From: Petrachloros mirabilis ULC683 | Lineage (GTDB): Bacteria > Cyanobacteriota > Cyanobacteriia > Thermosynechococcales > Thermosynechococcaceae | DNA: 37,461 bases | Direction: 5' to 3' | NCBI RefSeq assembly: GCF_009939295.1 | Contig: NZ_WVIC01000040.1 | Location: 1 to 37,461, forward strand | Part shown: in pieces, positions 1 through 8,856 of the stretch | How positions within the stretch are numbered: the stretch's first letter is position 1 | Layout of the letters: each line of letters begins with the position of its first letter | The notes under the pieces: model-generated | Database searches by the model: none | What the model was told of the DNA's origin: nothing | The model's input: only the letters and a program-made list of their open reading frames with translations | Translations under genes and position numbers: made by a program

Positions 1-54
1 CACCGAATCAGTTTCAATGTCGGGTTGAAGTTGGATGCGAATCGTTCTTTGCAT
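1..54 (-). CDS. 5' end of a possible TnpB-like (IS200/IS605 OrfB) protein, cut by the window edge
   Basis: On the minus strand an ATG at 54-52 opens a frame that runs off the left edge and encodes MQRTIRIQLQPDIETDSV. Cyanobacterial TnpB/OrfB proteins often begin with a short basic beta-strand of this kind (R-T-I-R-x-x-L-x-P), so an RNA-guided nuclease or transposase gene of the IS200/IS605 group is my best guess. Only 18 codons are visible, with no catalytic residue among them, and an antitoxin-like or unrelated start cannot be excluded. The upstream stretch is AT-rich. Confidence 0.4.
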   Translation of the reverse strand, partial: MQRTIRIQLQPDIETDSV

Positions 55-275
55 ATAGACATTATATCTTCATATATCAGAAGGGGTATCTGTGAGTTGC
101 AAAGATTGTGTGGCGATTTCGGGGGCTAAGTCCTTCGGACAGGCTTCGCCAACAAACCCCGCTCAATCGACGCTCCTATCCCTCCGCACCCACAAGGGGA
201 TGCGGTTTCCCGGAGGTCTTTATGAAATTGACAGGAGAGTTTGGATGTTCGTCTGTCCCCATCTTAGAATAAGCC
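55..275. other. Non-coding stretch with short palindromes
   Basis: I see no credible gene here. Two adjacent short hairpins, GTCCTTCGGAC (130-140) and GGCTTCGCC (142-150), are the type of small palindrome scattered in cyanobacterial intergenic DNA. A third stem pairs CCGCA near 187 with TGCGG near 202 across an A/C-rich loop. The region lies upstream of the possible tnpB start at 54, so part of it may be an IS200/IS605-type end. That is inference. Confidence 0.4.
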
Positions 276-423
276 TAAGAGGCTGTCTTTAAAGTCTTCC
301 CATTCTCTACATTCGCCCCCCAACCCCCCATTCTGGGGGGCTTTGATCACTCTTAAGTCCCCCAGAATGGGGGATTTAGGGGGCGGGTGCAAGGCGTTAG
401 AAACTTTTCAAACCGCCTCTAAC
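276..423. repeat. Fold-back MITE-like repeat, family C, copy 1
   Basis: This is a roughly 148-base inverted-repeat element. The outer arms CTAAGAGGCTGTCTTTAAAG and the complement of CTTTTCAAACCGCCTCTAA match imperfectly (about 13 of 18). Inside, C-runs (about 316-336) face G-runs (about 368-388), with AGAATGGGGG/CCCCCATTCTGGGG motifs that can form a long hairpin. A second copy in the opposite orientation is at about 28912-29011. There is no ORF inside. Boundaries are approximate because I found no clear target duplication. It lies directly upstream of the Uma2 gene and could carry its promoter or a terminator. Confidence 0.65.
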
Positions 424-445
424 GGAGTGCTCCCCAAGGTAAGCC

Positions 446-1171
446 ATGAACCTTTCCTCTGGTCAAACCAGTTCTCAGAATCAGATTTTAGCACTGCCAC
501 CCCTAGAAAATGGCGATCGCCTGACTCCTGCCGAGTTTGAGCGACGCTATGCTGCAATGCCTAATCTCAAAAAGGCCGAACTAATTGAAGGAGTGGTTTA
601 CATGGCGGCGGCACTCCGGTTTAGAAGCCATGGTCGTCCCCACGCGCTGTTGATGGCTTGGCTGACAGACTACTGGCTAGCCACCCCTGGAACAGAACTA
701 GGAGACAACCCCACGGTGCGCTTAGATGGGAACAACAGCCTCCAACCGGATGCTATACTCCTGATCGATCACGCCTTGGGGGGGCAATCGTCTCTGAGTC
801 AAGATGACTATATTGAGGGTGCACCTGAACTGGTGATTGAAGTCGCTGCAAGTAGCGCTGCCAATGACTTACACGATAAGAAACGGGCTTACGCTCGCAA
901 TGGCGTGCAAGAATATATTGTTTGGCAGGTTCTTGAGACTCGAATCGACTGGTTCATTTTGCAAGGCGAGAACTATGTAAACTTGGTGCCGGATGATGGC
1001 ATCTTTCGCAGTCAGATATTTCCAGGGCTGTGGTTGGCGGTGGAGGCATTACTTGCTGAAAATATGACACAGGTGTTGGAGGTACTGCAAATAGGGCTGC
1101 GATCATCTGAACATCAAAAATTTTTAGATCAATTGAATTCCACTGCTAAAGAAAATCTTAAATACACTTAG
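446..1171 (+). CDS. Uma2 family (DUF820) endonuclease-like protein
   Basis: This 241-residue protein has the Uma2/DUF820 fold signature, a PD-(D/E)xK nuclease family greatly expanded in cyanobacteria and often linked to mobile DNA. Visible landmarks are ELIEG (45-49), PD at 101-102, the strand ELVIEVAASS (129-137) carrying Glu132, and DKKRAYARNGVQEYIVW (144-160) supplying the lysine. The likely catalytic set D102/E132/K145-146 is intact, so it is probably an active fold rather than a relic. Length is slightly above the usual 180-210 because of a Leu/Gln/Glu-rich tail after about 205. Substrate and biological role are unknown for the family. It sits alone between a repeat and an AT-rich methyltransferase. 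Confidence 0.85.
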   Translation: MNLSSGQTSSQNQILALPPLENGDRLTPAEFERRYAAMPNLKKAELIEGVVYMAAALRFRSHGRPHALLMAWLTDYWLATPGTELGDNPTVRLDGNNSLQPDAILLIDHALGGQSSLSQDDYIEGAPELVIEVAASSAANDLHDKKRAYARNGVQEYIVWQVLETRIDWFILQGENYVNLVPDDGIFRSQIFPGLWLAVEALLAENMTQVLEVLQIGLRSSEHQKFLDQLNSTAKENLKYT

Positions 1172-1230
1172 ATCACTGTATGACAGGGCATTGAGCATCC
1201 ATTCAAACAACTCCTTGTTGACATCAATAT

Positions 1231-2130
1231 ATGCTTAAGTCGCTTTATAGTAACCTAAAATTTATTTGGCTCCATCCTATAAACAAAAATCAACAAATAT
1301 CAGCAATATTTATTTTTCTAAGATGGCAAATAGCTTCACGGGTTTTTAATAAACCAATTATTCATGACTGGATTGAAGATGCAAAGGTTGTAATCCGACC
1401 CAGTGAAACTGGATTAACACAAAATCTTTATTGTGGGTTGCATGAGTTTCAGGACATGTCTTTTGTCCTGCACGCTGTTACAGAGTCAGACTTCTTTGTC
1501 GATATTGGTGCAAACTCTGGTTCTTATACTATACTTGCCTGCGCAGTAAAAGGGGCAAGAGGTTCAGCATTTGAGCCAGTGCCACAAACTTTTAAGCGAT
1601 TAGATTTAAATTGTAAAATAAATGACTTAATGAATCGAGTTTCTCTTCACAACTTAGCTTTAGGAGATGAAGAATCTCAACTAGAGTTTTCAATCTCTCA
1701 GGATTGCACAAATCATGTATTGACAAAAGAAGAAATTGGAGTCATCAAAAGCCTAAAAGTTTCCATCAAAAGAATAGATGATATGGTTTTTGAGAGTAAT
1801 CCAACTTTTTTCAAAATAGATGTTGAGGGCTTTGAAACAAAAGTTATCCAAGGCGGCATGAAATCCTTGCTTTCAGACAAAGTAAAAGCTGTTCTTTTGG
1901 AATTAAATGGAAGTGGAGAAAAATATGGGTTTAACGAAGATGAAATCTTAAAGAAAATGTTCGATCTAGGATATAAATCCTATTCCTATAATCCTTGGCT
2001 ACGAAAACTAGAGTCACTAAACGGAAAGTGTCTTACATCAGGAAATACCTTGTTTATTCGAGATCTCAATACCGTATCTGAAATAGTTAGAAATTCACCC
2101 AAAGTCTCTGTGAAAGGTGTATCCATCTAA
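1231..2130 (+). CDS. FkbM family SAM-dependent methyltransferase
   Basis: This 299-residue protein is a class I methyltransferase of the FkbM family, which methylates sugars, glycans or natural products. The SAM-binding motif I is FVDIGANSGSYT (89-100), followed by the acidic strand AFEP (113-116). The family hallmark FFKIDVEGFETKVIQGG lies at about residues 191-207, with LLELNG after it. The first 40 residues are basic and hydrophobic and may contact the membrane. The gene is markedly more AT-rich than its neighbours and uses many A/T-ending codons, which suggests horizontal acquisition. No glycosyltransferase or biosynthetic cluster lies beside it, so the acceptor cannot be guessed. Confidence 0.88.
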   Translation: MLKSLYSNLKFIWLHPINKNQQISAIFIFLRWQIASRVFNKPIIHDWIEDAKVVIRPSETGLTQNLYCGLHEFQDMSFVLHAVTESDFFVDIGANSGSYTILACAVKGARGSAFEPVPQTFKRLDLNCKINDLMNRVSLHNLALGDEESQLEFSISQDCTNHVLTKEEIGVIKSLKVSIKRIDDMVFESNPTFFKIDVEGFETKVIQGGMKSLLSDKVKAVLLELNGSGEKYGFNEDEILKKMFDLGYKSYSYNPWLRKLESLNGKCLTSGNTLFIRDLNTVSEIVRNSPKVSVKGVSI

Positions 2131-2214
2131 AAAATATGACCATCCTATGATTGCCAGGATATAATTTTTAAGTCAACGTTTTTTAGGATTTTTCATTGAA
2201 AATTTACCTGCTTT

Positions 2215-3879
2215 ATGTATGGTAATTGCTCACACCTACCTGAAGTAGAGTCGGTTCTCACCAAGCTACCTCAGCAGCAGCAGATATGGGTACAGATAGG
2301 AATACCAGATCGTATCCATTATCTACAGCAGTGTCTTGATGCCACGCTGGCCATCGCTCCCCTTTGGGCAAACGCCATCTGCGCAGCCCAGGGCATTGAC
2401 TCCACAGATCCCCTAGCCGGAGAAGCCTGGTTGACCGGCCCCGTTGCCGTATTGATGAATCTGCGGCAGCTCATTGACGCCCTCGAAGCAGGGGGCTGCC
2501 CTTCCCCGGTCAGGACTCGTCAGGATCATAGCGGACAAGTCATCGCTCAAATTTTTCCAGATAATCTCATGGATCGGCTGCTGTGGCTAGGGTTTAAGGG
2601 CGAGGTCTGGCTCCAGCCCGGACAGCCCCCCAGTCAGGGGCAGATCTATCGTCAACCCACCCAGGGGAAAGTAGCACTGGTGCTGGGGGCAGGAAATGTG
2701 GCTTCCATTGGCCCTATGGATGCTCTCTACAAGCTCTTTGTCGAAAATCAGGTGGTGCTGCTGAAGCTCAACCCAGTCAATGGCTACGGTGAGCCCTTTT
2801 TGTCCCAGGCTTTAGCGCCGCTGATTGCAGATGGCTTTTTGCAAATTGTTCAGGGCGGAGCTGAACTGGGGCAGGCGTTGTGTCAGCATCCGGCGATTGA
2901 CACGGTGCATCTGACGGGTTCCCATCGCACCCACGATGCCATTGTCTGGGGGACGACGCCAACGGAACAAGGGCAGCGCAAGGTTCGCCTGCAACCGCTG
3001 TTGACGAAGCCAGTGACCTCGGAGCTGGGCTGTGTGACGCCAGTTTTGGTGGTGCCGGGTCGCTGGTCGCAGGCTGAGCTTCAATTCCAAGCCCGACATG
3101 TGGCTAGTATGGTGGCTCATAATGCCAGCTTTAACTGTGTGGCGGCTAAGGTGTTGGTTTTGGCACAAGGATGGCCTCAGCGGCAAGCCTTTTTAGACTG
3201 TTTATATCAAGCTCTGGCGCAGATCCCACCCCGACAGGCTTACTATCCCGGGGCTCAGGAACGGTACCAAGGGTTTTGCGATCGCTACCCCCAAGCTCAG
3301 GTGTTGGGTGCCCCGGCTCCAAATGCGGTGCCCTGGACGGTGATTCCTGATGTGCCCCCTGCATCTGGGGAATATGCGCTCACAGAAGAAGCCTTTTGTG
3401 GTCTCTTGGCCGAGGTAAGTTTAGAGGCCACCACCCCCACCGAGTTTCTTGCCCAGGCTGTGCCGTTTGCCAATGAGCAGATTTGGGGCAGCTTGTCTTG
3501 TATGGTGCTCATAGATCCCAGAAGTCAGCGTGCCTGCCAGCAAGAATTGCAAGGTGCGATCGCAGCCCTTCGCTATGGTGGCATTGGCATCAATATCTGG
3601 ACAGGCGTAATTTATCAAATGGGTTCAACCACCTGGGGTGCATTTCCGGGCAATCCTCTCACCGACATTGAGTCGGGTCGAGGGGTAGTTCACAACACTT
3701 ACTTGTTTGACCATCCCCAAAAGTCGGTGGTCTATGCCCCATTTCGGATCTTTCCTAAACCCCTGTGGTTTGCAGATCACCGAAATTTGCGTCAGGTCGC
3801 TCAGCGGTTTGCACAACTCCAGCACCGTCCCAGTTGGTTGAGATTTATCCAGGTCGTGATAGCCGCTTTACGCGGGTAG
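2215..3879 (+). CDS. Atypical aldehyde dehydrogenase family protein
   Basis: This 554-residue protein belongs to the NAD(P)-dependent aldehyde dehydrogenase superfamily. It has a Rossmann segment VALVLGAGNVASIGPMDAL (153-171), the cofactor-binding lysine in LLKLNP (around 184), TVHLTGS (230-236), the general-base glutamate in ELGCVTPVLV (Glu270) and the catalytic cysteine in NASFNCVAAKVLVL (Cys308). The motifs differ from canonical ELGGKSP and GQxC, and the protein is about 60 residues longer than typical ALDHs, so it is a divergent subgroup. Substrate is unknown. ATG 2215 is the longest start; homology looks convincing only after about residue 30, so a later start is possible. A MITE follows its stop codon. 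Confidence 0.8.
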   Translation: MYGNCSHLPEVESVLTKLPQQQQIWVQIGIPDRIHYLQQCLDATLAIAPLWANAICAAQGIDSTDPLAGEAWLTGPVAVLMNLRQLIDALEAGGCPSPVRTRQDHSGQVIAQIFPDNLMDRLLWLGFKGEVWLQPGQPPSQGQIYRQPTQGKVALVLGAGNVASIGPMDALYKLFVENQVVLLKLNPVNGYGEPFLSQALAPLIADGFLQIVQGGAELGQALCQHPAIDTVHLTGSHRTHDAIVWGTTPTEQGQRKVRLQPLLTKPVTSELGCVTPVLVVPGRWSQAELQFQARHVASMVAHNASFNCVAAKVLVLAQGWPQRQAFLDCLYQALAQIPPRQAYYPGAQERYQGFCDRYPQAQVLGAPAPNAVPWTVIPDVPPASGEYALTEEAFCGLLAEVSLEATTPTEFLAQAVPFANEQIWGSLSCMVLIDPRSQRACQQELQGAIAALRYGGIGINIWTGVIYQMGSTTWGAFPGNPLTDIESGRGVVHNTYLFDHPQKSVVYAPFRIFPKPLWFADHRNLRQVAQRFAQLQHRPSWLRFIQVVIAALRG

Positions 3880-3884
3880 AGCAA

Positions 3885-4044
3885 GCTCAATCTCAATACT
3901 GTTCGGATAAGAGGAATAGACATTGCATTCGCCCCCTAAATCCCCCAAATTGGGGGACTTTGAGTTCAGAGCCCCCCAATTTGGGGGGCTGGGGGGCGAG
4001 TGCAAGGATGCTGAGACTTAACCGAACAGTATTGGGCTCAATCT
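3885..4044. mobile_element. MITE, family B, with target-site duplication
   Basis: A 141-142 base element (3894-4035) begins CAATACTGTTCGGATAAG and ends CTTAACCGAACAGTATTG, giving 18-base terminal inverted repeats with one mismatch. It is flanked by the direct repeat GCTCAATCT (3885-3893 and 4036-4044), a readable target-site duplication. The interior is a long imperfect hairpin of C-runs and G-runs centred on AAATTGGGGG/CCCCCCAATTT, and it starts TGCATTCGCCCCC and ends GGGGGGCGAGTGCA. It has no transposase and must be moved in trans. It separates the convergent aldehyde dehydrogenase and SNF2 genes and may act as a two-way terminator. Confidence 0.88.
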
Positions 4045-4051
4045 AGCAACA

Positions 4052-7000
4052 CTAGGTTTCTTCTTCAATAACAGCATTGCGATCCAGTAACAACAGATTG
4101 CGCAACTGATTGGTATCAAGTTCAGTGAGCCACTGTTCACCAGTTCCTACGACCTGTTCTGCCAGAGCCTTTTTGCTTTCAAGCTGCTCATGGATGCGCT
4201 CTTCGAGGGTGCCAGTACAGACAAATTTATGCACTTGCACATTGCGGGTTTGGCCGATGCGAAAGACTCGGTCGGTGGCCTGATTTTCCACCGCTGGGTT
4301 CCACCAGCGATCAAAATGGAACACATGATTAGCACGGGTCAGGTTAAGACCCACCCCACCCGCCTTAAGGGACAAAATAAACAACCGAGGCCCTTGGGGA
4401 TCGTGCTGAAAGCGATCAATCATCGCCTCTCGCTGTTTCTTAGAGGTATTGCCATAGAGCAGCAGGGTTTCGCGGTCTAGATTGGCCTGCAAATACGCTT
4501 GCAGGAGCTTGCCAAGCTCAGCAAATTGGGTAAAAATCAAAGCGCGATCGCCACTTTCAGCCACCTCTTCGAGCATCTCAGCCAAGCGCTTGAGCTTACC
4601 CGAGCGTTGGGGCTGCCCCTTGAGGCTATCTTCATGCAAAAACTGGGCAGGATGATTACAAATTTGCTTGAGCTTCACCAGGGTGGCCAAGATCAGCCCC
4701 CGGCGTTGAATGCCCTCCGCCGCATCCACCGCTTCCAGAGACTCCTGCACCACCCGTTCGTACAGGTGAGCCTGTTCAGGGGTGAGACTGCAAAAGACAG
4801 TCATTTCTTGCTTCTCAGGCAGATCCTCAATGATCGTACTATCCGTTTTAGTTCGGCGCAGAATGAAGGGCTGGACTAGCGATCGCAGCGTCTCCAAAGA
4901 AGCAGTATCTCCGTAGCGCTCAATGGGGGTGGCAAAACGGCGCTGGAAGAACCCCAACGGCCCCAAATACCCTGGATTCAGAAAATCCAAAATAGACCAT
5001 AGCTCACTGAGACGATTTTCTAGGGGTGTTCCCGTAAGAGCAATGCGAAAATCAGCCTCCAATTGGCGGATGGATTGGGACTGCTTCGTATCAGGATTTT
5101 TGATGTTTTGAGCCTCATCCAGAACAAGCCCCTGCCAATCCACCCGCTTGAGCGTGGCCATATCCCGAGGCACCAATGGATAGCTGGTAATCACCAGGTC
5201 TTGAGTCGCAACGCTCTGAGCAAAGGCTTTGCCTTGGGGGCGGGTCGAGCCATGATGGACATAGGCTTTAAGCTGCGGAGCAAATCGTTTGACCTCCCGC
5301 TCCCAGTTACCCAGAACCGAGGTAGGACAAATCAGGAGTGTGGGACCTGTCCAACGATCTTGTTGTTTGAGATAGAGCAAATAGGCAATCAGTTGAATGG
5401 TTTTCCCCAAGCCCATATCATCAGCGAGGCAAGCTCCTAGACCACATTGCTCCAGGAAGGCCAGCCAGCCCACCCCCCGTGCCTGATAGGGACGCAGTTC
5501 ACCGTAGAATCCAGGCGGTTCATCAACGGGTGTCACTGTCAAAGTACCCGTGAGCGTATTGAGCAAATTTTGGAGGGCACCCGTTGCCTCAAAGTTAACA
5601 ACGGGCAGCTTCTCAAAGGTGAGGGTGTCTCCGGTGCTCATCCGCAGGGCATCTTGGAGTGACAGACCCATTTGCTGCTTACGGGTGGCAAAGAAAGCCT
5701 GGGCTGCCCGCACATCCTGAGGGCGCAGCTCCACCCATTCCCCATTGATTTCGACAAGGGGAGACCCCTGGTTGACCAAGTGCTCAAATTCAGCCTTGGA
5801 AAGGGTTTGTCCCCCAATGGCTAACTCCCACTTAAAATTGAGCAAACTGTCAAGACGAATGCGCTTAGCGGCTTTGCCACGGGGCACATCAGCGCGCACC
5901 TGGAGTCCCAGACGATTTGCCCACCCGTCCCGATTGGCTAAACTCTCGGGCAAAATCACCCCAAATCCACTGTCCTCAAGCCGCCAAGCCGCTGCCCGGA
6001 TAAACTCATAGGCTTGCAGCGGCGTGAGCCGATGCTCTAGAGGACGGGCACTTTGCAAACTGTCTTCAATTAAGGGATAAATCCGAGACGCCAGCCCCAA
6101 CCCCAGCAATAGCGTTTCCTGGGGGCGCTCTAGCACTCGTCCTTGGTAAGTGATGCGAGAAGCAGCGGTGCGCCAGATCTGGTCAGCTTCAATTACGCAA
6201 CTCTCATCATCAATGGCTTGCAACACATAGCTTAAACACCAAGTGTTCTCCCCCGCAGGGGGGGGAGACAACCGAAAACAGGTGCGAAAGGAATTTTGCT
6301 GGAGCAGGCTTTGCTGAATCGGTCTAGCCCAAGCGGTGAGCGCCGTGGAAATGCGAGGATCGCAGATCCGCTCGGGGGAGCCATGGCAACTCTCCCCATT
6401 CAGGTCTATAGAGTTTCCCCCCCCCAACCCTTGTAGCCACTGCAAAAATGCCGGATCTACCCCCTGTTTTTGGGCAAAAGTCAGCACTTCAGGCGTAACG
6501 CTGGCTTGCACCTGCTGATTGACCATGGTGGCCACAAAGCTATGAACCAGCGCCTCGGCCTCTGTGGGAAGATCCACCCAGAGCGGGGCATCAATCGCCC
6601 CAGGCACCCCTTGATAAAACCGCAAAACTGCGGGCAAGCGCTGCTGGAACTGCTGAAAACGAGCCCGATCGATAGCACTATCTTGAAGAGGCTGCCACTG
6701 AGCCACATTGGTTCCGTCAGCGCTAGCTATCAGCGCTGGCAAAAACTTATTTCTGGCTAGCAAATCGAGCCCCCATCGTGTCAAATGCACCCAGAAGCGT
6801 AAATCTGAACCCAAATTACTGCTGGCATCCACGCCTAGGGGCAAACTCAGCAGCCACTCTATGGCCACAGGAACAGAAAGCCACAACCCAGGAACCTGCA
6901 CCGGATGGAGACAGACCTCAGTCGTCGGGAGGTCACTGGCAGAATGGAACACTTGCCAAGTCTCAGCCTGTGCCTGAACTGGAACCGCCAGCCCCTGGAT

Positions 7001-7318
7001 TTGCCACTGCACCATCAGCGAGGTTTGAGGTTGAGAACAAGCACGGGATAGAGTGTCCGTTAAAAACGCCTGCACGACAGCAGGCCAGGTTAGAGAAGTG
7101 GCTGAAGCCAACCTGAGCAGATAAGCAGCCAGCTCCGCCTTATCCATAGCAAAAGGATGAAGCGCCCAACCCCTATGGGGGCAAAGGGCTGCACTAGACC
7201 AAGTCTCTGCCCACAAAAATAAGCCACCATCGAGAGCAGTTTCCTGACCCTGAGACGGATCCAGCGTGTGCTCAGAAGCCCAGAGCTTAGTGAGCCAACT
7301 TCCATGCAAAATGGCCAT
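4052..7318 (-). CDS. SNF2 family DEAD/DEAH-type ATPase (HepA/RapA-like)
   Basis: This 1088-residue protein is a bacterial Swi2/Snf2 ATPase, a superfamily 2 translocase that remodels protein-nucleic acid complexes. The N-terminal half (to about 550) carries the SNF2-associated region (DUF3670 type) around SYVLQAIDDESCV. The ATPase core begins near 600 with ADDMGLGKTIQ (Walker A), ICPTSVLGNW (Ia), VLDEAQNIKN (Walker B), ALTGTPLENR (III), and then the second lobe with LIFTQF, GGVGLNLTRANHV and DRVFRIGQTRNVQ (VI). All helicase motifs look intact. It is the last gene of a minus-strand run after yajQ and the DUF2854 gene, 40 bases downstream of the latter. Its exact target is unknown; transcription recycling by analogy with RapA is inference. 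Confidence 0.93.
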   Translation of the reverse strand: MAILHGSWLTKLWASEHTLDPSQGQETALDGGLFLWAETWSSAALCPHRGWALHPFAMDKAELAAYLLRLASATSLTWPAVVQAFLTDTLSRACSQPQTSLMVQWQIQGLAVPVQAQAETWQVFHSASDLPTTEVCLHPVQVPGLWLSVPVAIEWLLSLPLGVDASSNLGSDLRFWVHLTRWGLDLLARNKFLPALIASADGTNVAQWQPLQDSAIDRARFQQFQQRLPAVLRFYQGVPGAIDAPLWVDLPTEAEALVHSFVATMVNQQVQASVTPEVLTFAQKQGVDPAFLQWLQGLGGGNSIDLNGESCHGSPERICDPRISTALTAWARPIQQSLLQQNSFRTCFRLSPPPAGENTWCLSYVLQAIDDESCVIEADQIWRTAASRITYQGRVLERPQETLLLGLGLASRIYPLIEDSLQSARPLEHRLTPLQAYEFIRAAAWRLEDSGFGVILPESLANRDGWANRLGLQVRADVPRGKAAKRIRLDSLLNFKWELAIGGQTLSKAEFEHLVNQGSPLVEINGEWVELRPQDVRAAQAFFATRKQQMGLSLQDALRMSTGDTLTFEKLPVVNFEATGALQNLLNTLTGTLTVTPVDEPPGFYGELRPYQARGVGWLAFLEQCGLGACLADDMGLGKTIQLIAYLLYLKQQDRWTGPTLLICPTSVLGNWEREVKRFAPQLKAYVHHGSTRPQGKAFAQSVATQDLVITSYPLVPRDMATLKRVDWQGLVLDEAQNIKNPDTKQSQSIRQLEADFRIALTGTPLENRLSELWSILDFLNPGYLGPLGFFQRRFATPIERYGDTASLETLRSLVQPFILRRTKTDSTIIEDLPEKQEMTVFCSLTPEQAHLYERVVQESLEAVDAAEGIQRRGLILATLVKLKQICNHPAQFLHEDSLKGQPQRSGKLKRLAEMLEEVAESGDRALIFTQFAELGKLLQAYLQANLDRETLLLYGNTSKKQREAMIDRFQHDPQGPRLFILSLKAGGVGLNLTRANHVFHFDRWWNPAVENQATDRVFRIGQTRNVQVHKFVCTGTLEERIHEQLESKKALAEQVVGTGEQWLTELDTNQLRNLLLLDRNAVIEEET

Positions 7319-7358
7319 GACTTATGCCCTCAATCCTTCCGTGGTCTCTGCCCAGGCA

Positions 7359-7943
7359 TCAGTGGCTCTCACCTTCTCCAACAACTGCTGCAACTGGGGC
7401 TGTCTGTCGGATTAAGGCCACTTCAATCTGTTCGGGCTTGGGTTGGGTCACTTGAACTTGAATGTCTGGGCCAAAATAGGTTTCCATCTTAGGCACGCGA
7501 GACTCCCACCGCGAGAGCGGAATCTCCGGTGATGCAAACTCCAAAATAAGCGTGTAGGCTCCAGCCGTAGAAACTTCCCGCAATGCCTGGAGCACCGGGC
7601 GCTCTTCATTGGAGGGGCTGAGATCGAGGCGCTGCAAGGCTTCGTCCAAGTGGACATCTTGCCCATAGCAATAACGGGTCACATCTTTGCGTAGCTTAGT
7701 CTGGGTCACTGTGGCCTGGGCATCTCGAAGAGCCAACACTTCAGGGGATGTGGGTGCCGACAAGGGAACTGGCTTGAGTTCTGAGGCTTTGAGCGCCAGC
7801 CCCCCCAACAACAGCGCAAAACCATAGAAAAAACCAGCCAAATTCAAGGTGGCATTGCCCATGGCATAGGCAATAATTCCCATCACCAGCAAGACTCCCC
7901 CTAGACTCAGCCCCAATAAGGCCAGTGGAACGCGACGCAGCAT
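7359..7943 (-). CDS. DUF2854 membrane protein
   Basis: This 194-residue protein has two adjacent N-terminal membrane segments (about 6-28 and 32-52) separated by a short turn, and a soluble C-terminal domain. It matches my memory of the cyanobacterial/plastid DUF2854 family; function is unknown. The stretch DVTRYCYGQDVHLDEALQRL (about 109-128) and the ending with an Ala/Val-rich tail are visible. Its start lies 19 bases after the yajQ stop, so the two are probably co-transcribed, with SNF2 next. Topology predicts the large C-terminal domain on the cytoplasmic side if the hairpin is N-in/C-in. Confidence 0.75.
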   Translation of the reverse strand: MLRRVPLALLGLSLGGVLLVMGIIAYAMGNATLNLAGFFYGFALLLGGLALKASELKPVPLSAPTSPEVLALRDAQATVTQTKLRKDVTRYCYGQDVHLDEALQRLDLSPSNEERPVLQALREVSTAGAYTLILEFASPEIPLSRWESRVPKMETYFGPDIQVQVTQPKPEQIEVALIRQTAPVAAVVGEGESH

Positions 7944-7962
7944 GAACCGTACCTATATGACG

Positions 7963-8454
7963 TTAGCGGTAATTGGTAAATTGTAGGGCAACGGGCCAGT
8001 CTTCTTGTTTCAGTCGCTGCATAACCTGCTGCAAATCATCCTTGGATTTGGCAGAGACGCGCACAGCATCCCCTTGGATGGCAGACTGCACTTTCTTGAA
8101 GTCATCTCGAATCAGTTTCGTAATTTTCTTGGCCAACTCTGAGGGAATGCCCCGCTTGAAGGCAATCTGCTGGCGTACTCGATTGCCACTGGCAGGCTCA
8201 GGAGTGCCGTAGTCAAAAATCTTGAGCGAAAGCTGTCGCTTCACCGCCTTGGTCTGCAAAATGCTGTGAATCGCAGTAAGGGTAAAGTCACTGTCGGTGT
8301 GAATGGTAATGCCCTCTTTATCGAGGGTAATTTCGGTGGCGGTGTTCTTGAGATCGTAGCGAGCTTTAATTTCTCGCTGGGTTTGGTCAATGGTGTTGAC
8401 CAGTTCTTGCCACTCGAAATCGCTGACGACATCAAAAGAACTGTTAGAAGCCAT
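7963..8454 (-). CDS. YajQ family protein (UPF0234), putative cyclic-di-GMP binding
   Basis: This 163-residue protein is a full-length YajQ homologue: start [20 protein letters not shown], core [16 protein letters not shown] and ending [13 protein letters not shown] are all family hallmarks. YajQ folds as two RRM-like halves and has been reported to bind cyclic di-GMP in Xanthomonas and nucleic acids or nucleotides elsewhere; its role in cyanobacteria is not established. It is the first gene of the yajQ-DUF2854-SNF2 run. The start MASNSSFDV fits the family. Confidence 0.93.
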   Translation of the reverse strand: MASNSSFDVVSDFEWQELVNTIDQTQREIKARYDLKNTATEITLDKEGITIHTDSDFTLTAIHSILQTKAVKRQLSLKIFDYGTPEPASGNRVRQQIAFKRGIPSELAKKITKLIRDDFKKVQSAIQGDAVRVSAKSKDDLQQVMQRLKQEDWPVALQFTNYR

Positions 8455-8856
8455 AACGCAATTTGCAAAGTATCAACATCAAAAGTCCGAGGAGGTCACA
8501 ACAGTACCGCAGTTCTGCTGTGACTTCAGCCTCTTGGGGTTATTCTAACGGTGCAATGGCTTCAACTCCACTTCTTATGGCAAAAGTTTGAGCAAGCTCT
8601 GGCTGAGACACAACTGAGAGTTTGGCAACAGTTCCGTCTCAATGAGGTAATCGACAAGACTCCAGTGGAGCTACGTATCTCACACCATCAAAACAGCTAT
8701 ATTTTCTATGCCAAAATTCAACTTATAGCGGTTTACAGATCAATAGATTACATGGGGTGCAGGGGGCAGTGCCCCCTGGGTGAGGGTAAACCCCCCCACT
8801 CCGCACCTCACGACTGTACATCACGCATAAAGTGAGAGCCATATTGCAGATTTTAC
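8455..8856. other. Intergenic stretch with a weak ORF and a GC hairpin repeat
   Basis: A plus-strand frame from GTG 8551 to 8835 has some protein-like character in its first 60 codons (LAETQLRVWQQFRLNEV, ELRISHHQNSYIFYAKI) and then runs into an obvious repeat, so it could be a decayed gene. The repeat includes the perfect inverted repeat AGGGGGC-AGT-GCCCCCT at 8761-8777 and further G-run/C-run pairs to about 8815. The yajQ promoter should lie at the left end. I found no RNA gene. Confidence 0.4.

Noticed and set aside
4190-7116. Plus-strand ORFs opposite the SNF2 ATPase
   Set aside because: The minus strand encodes complete helicase motifs throughout, so the opposite frames are incidental.
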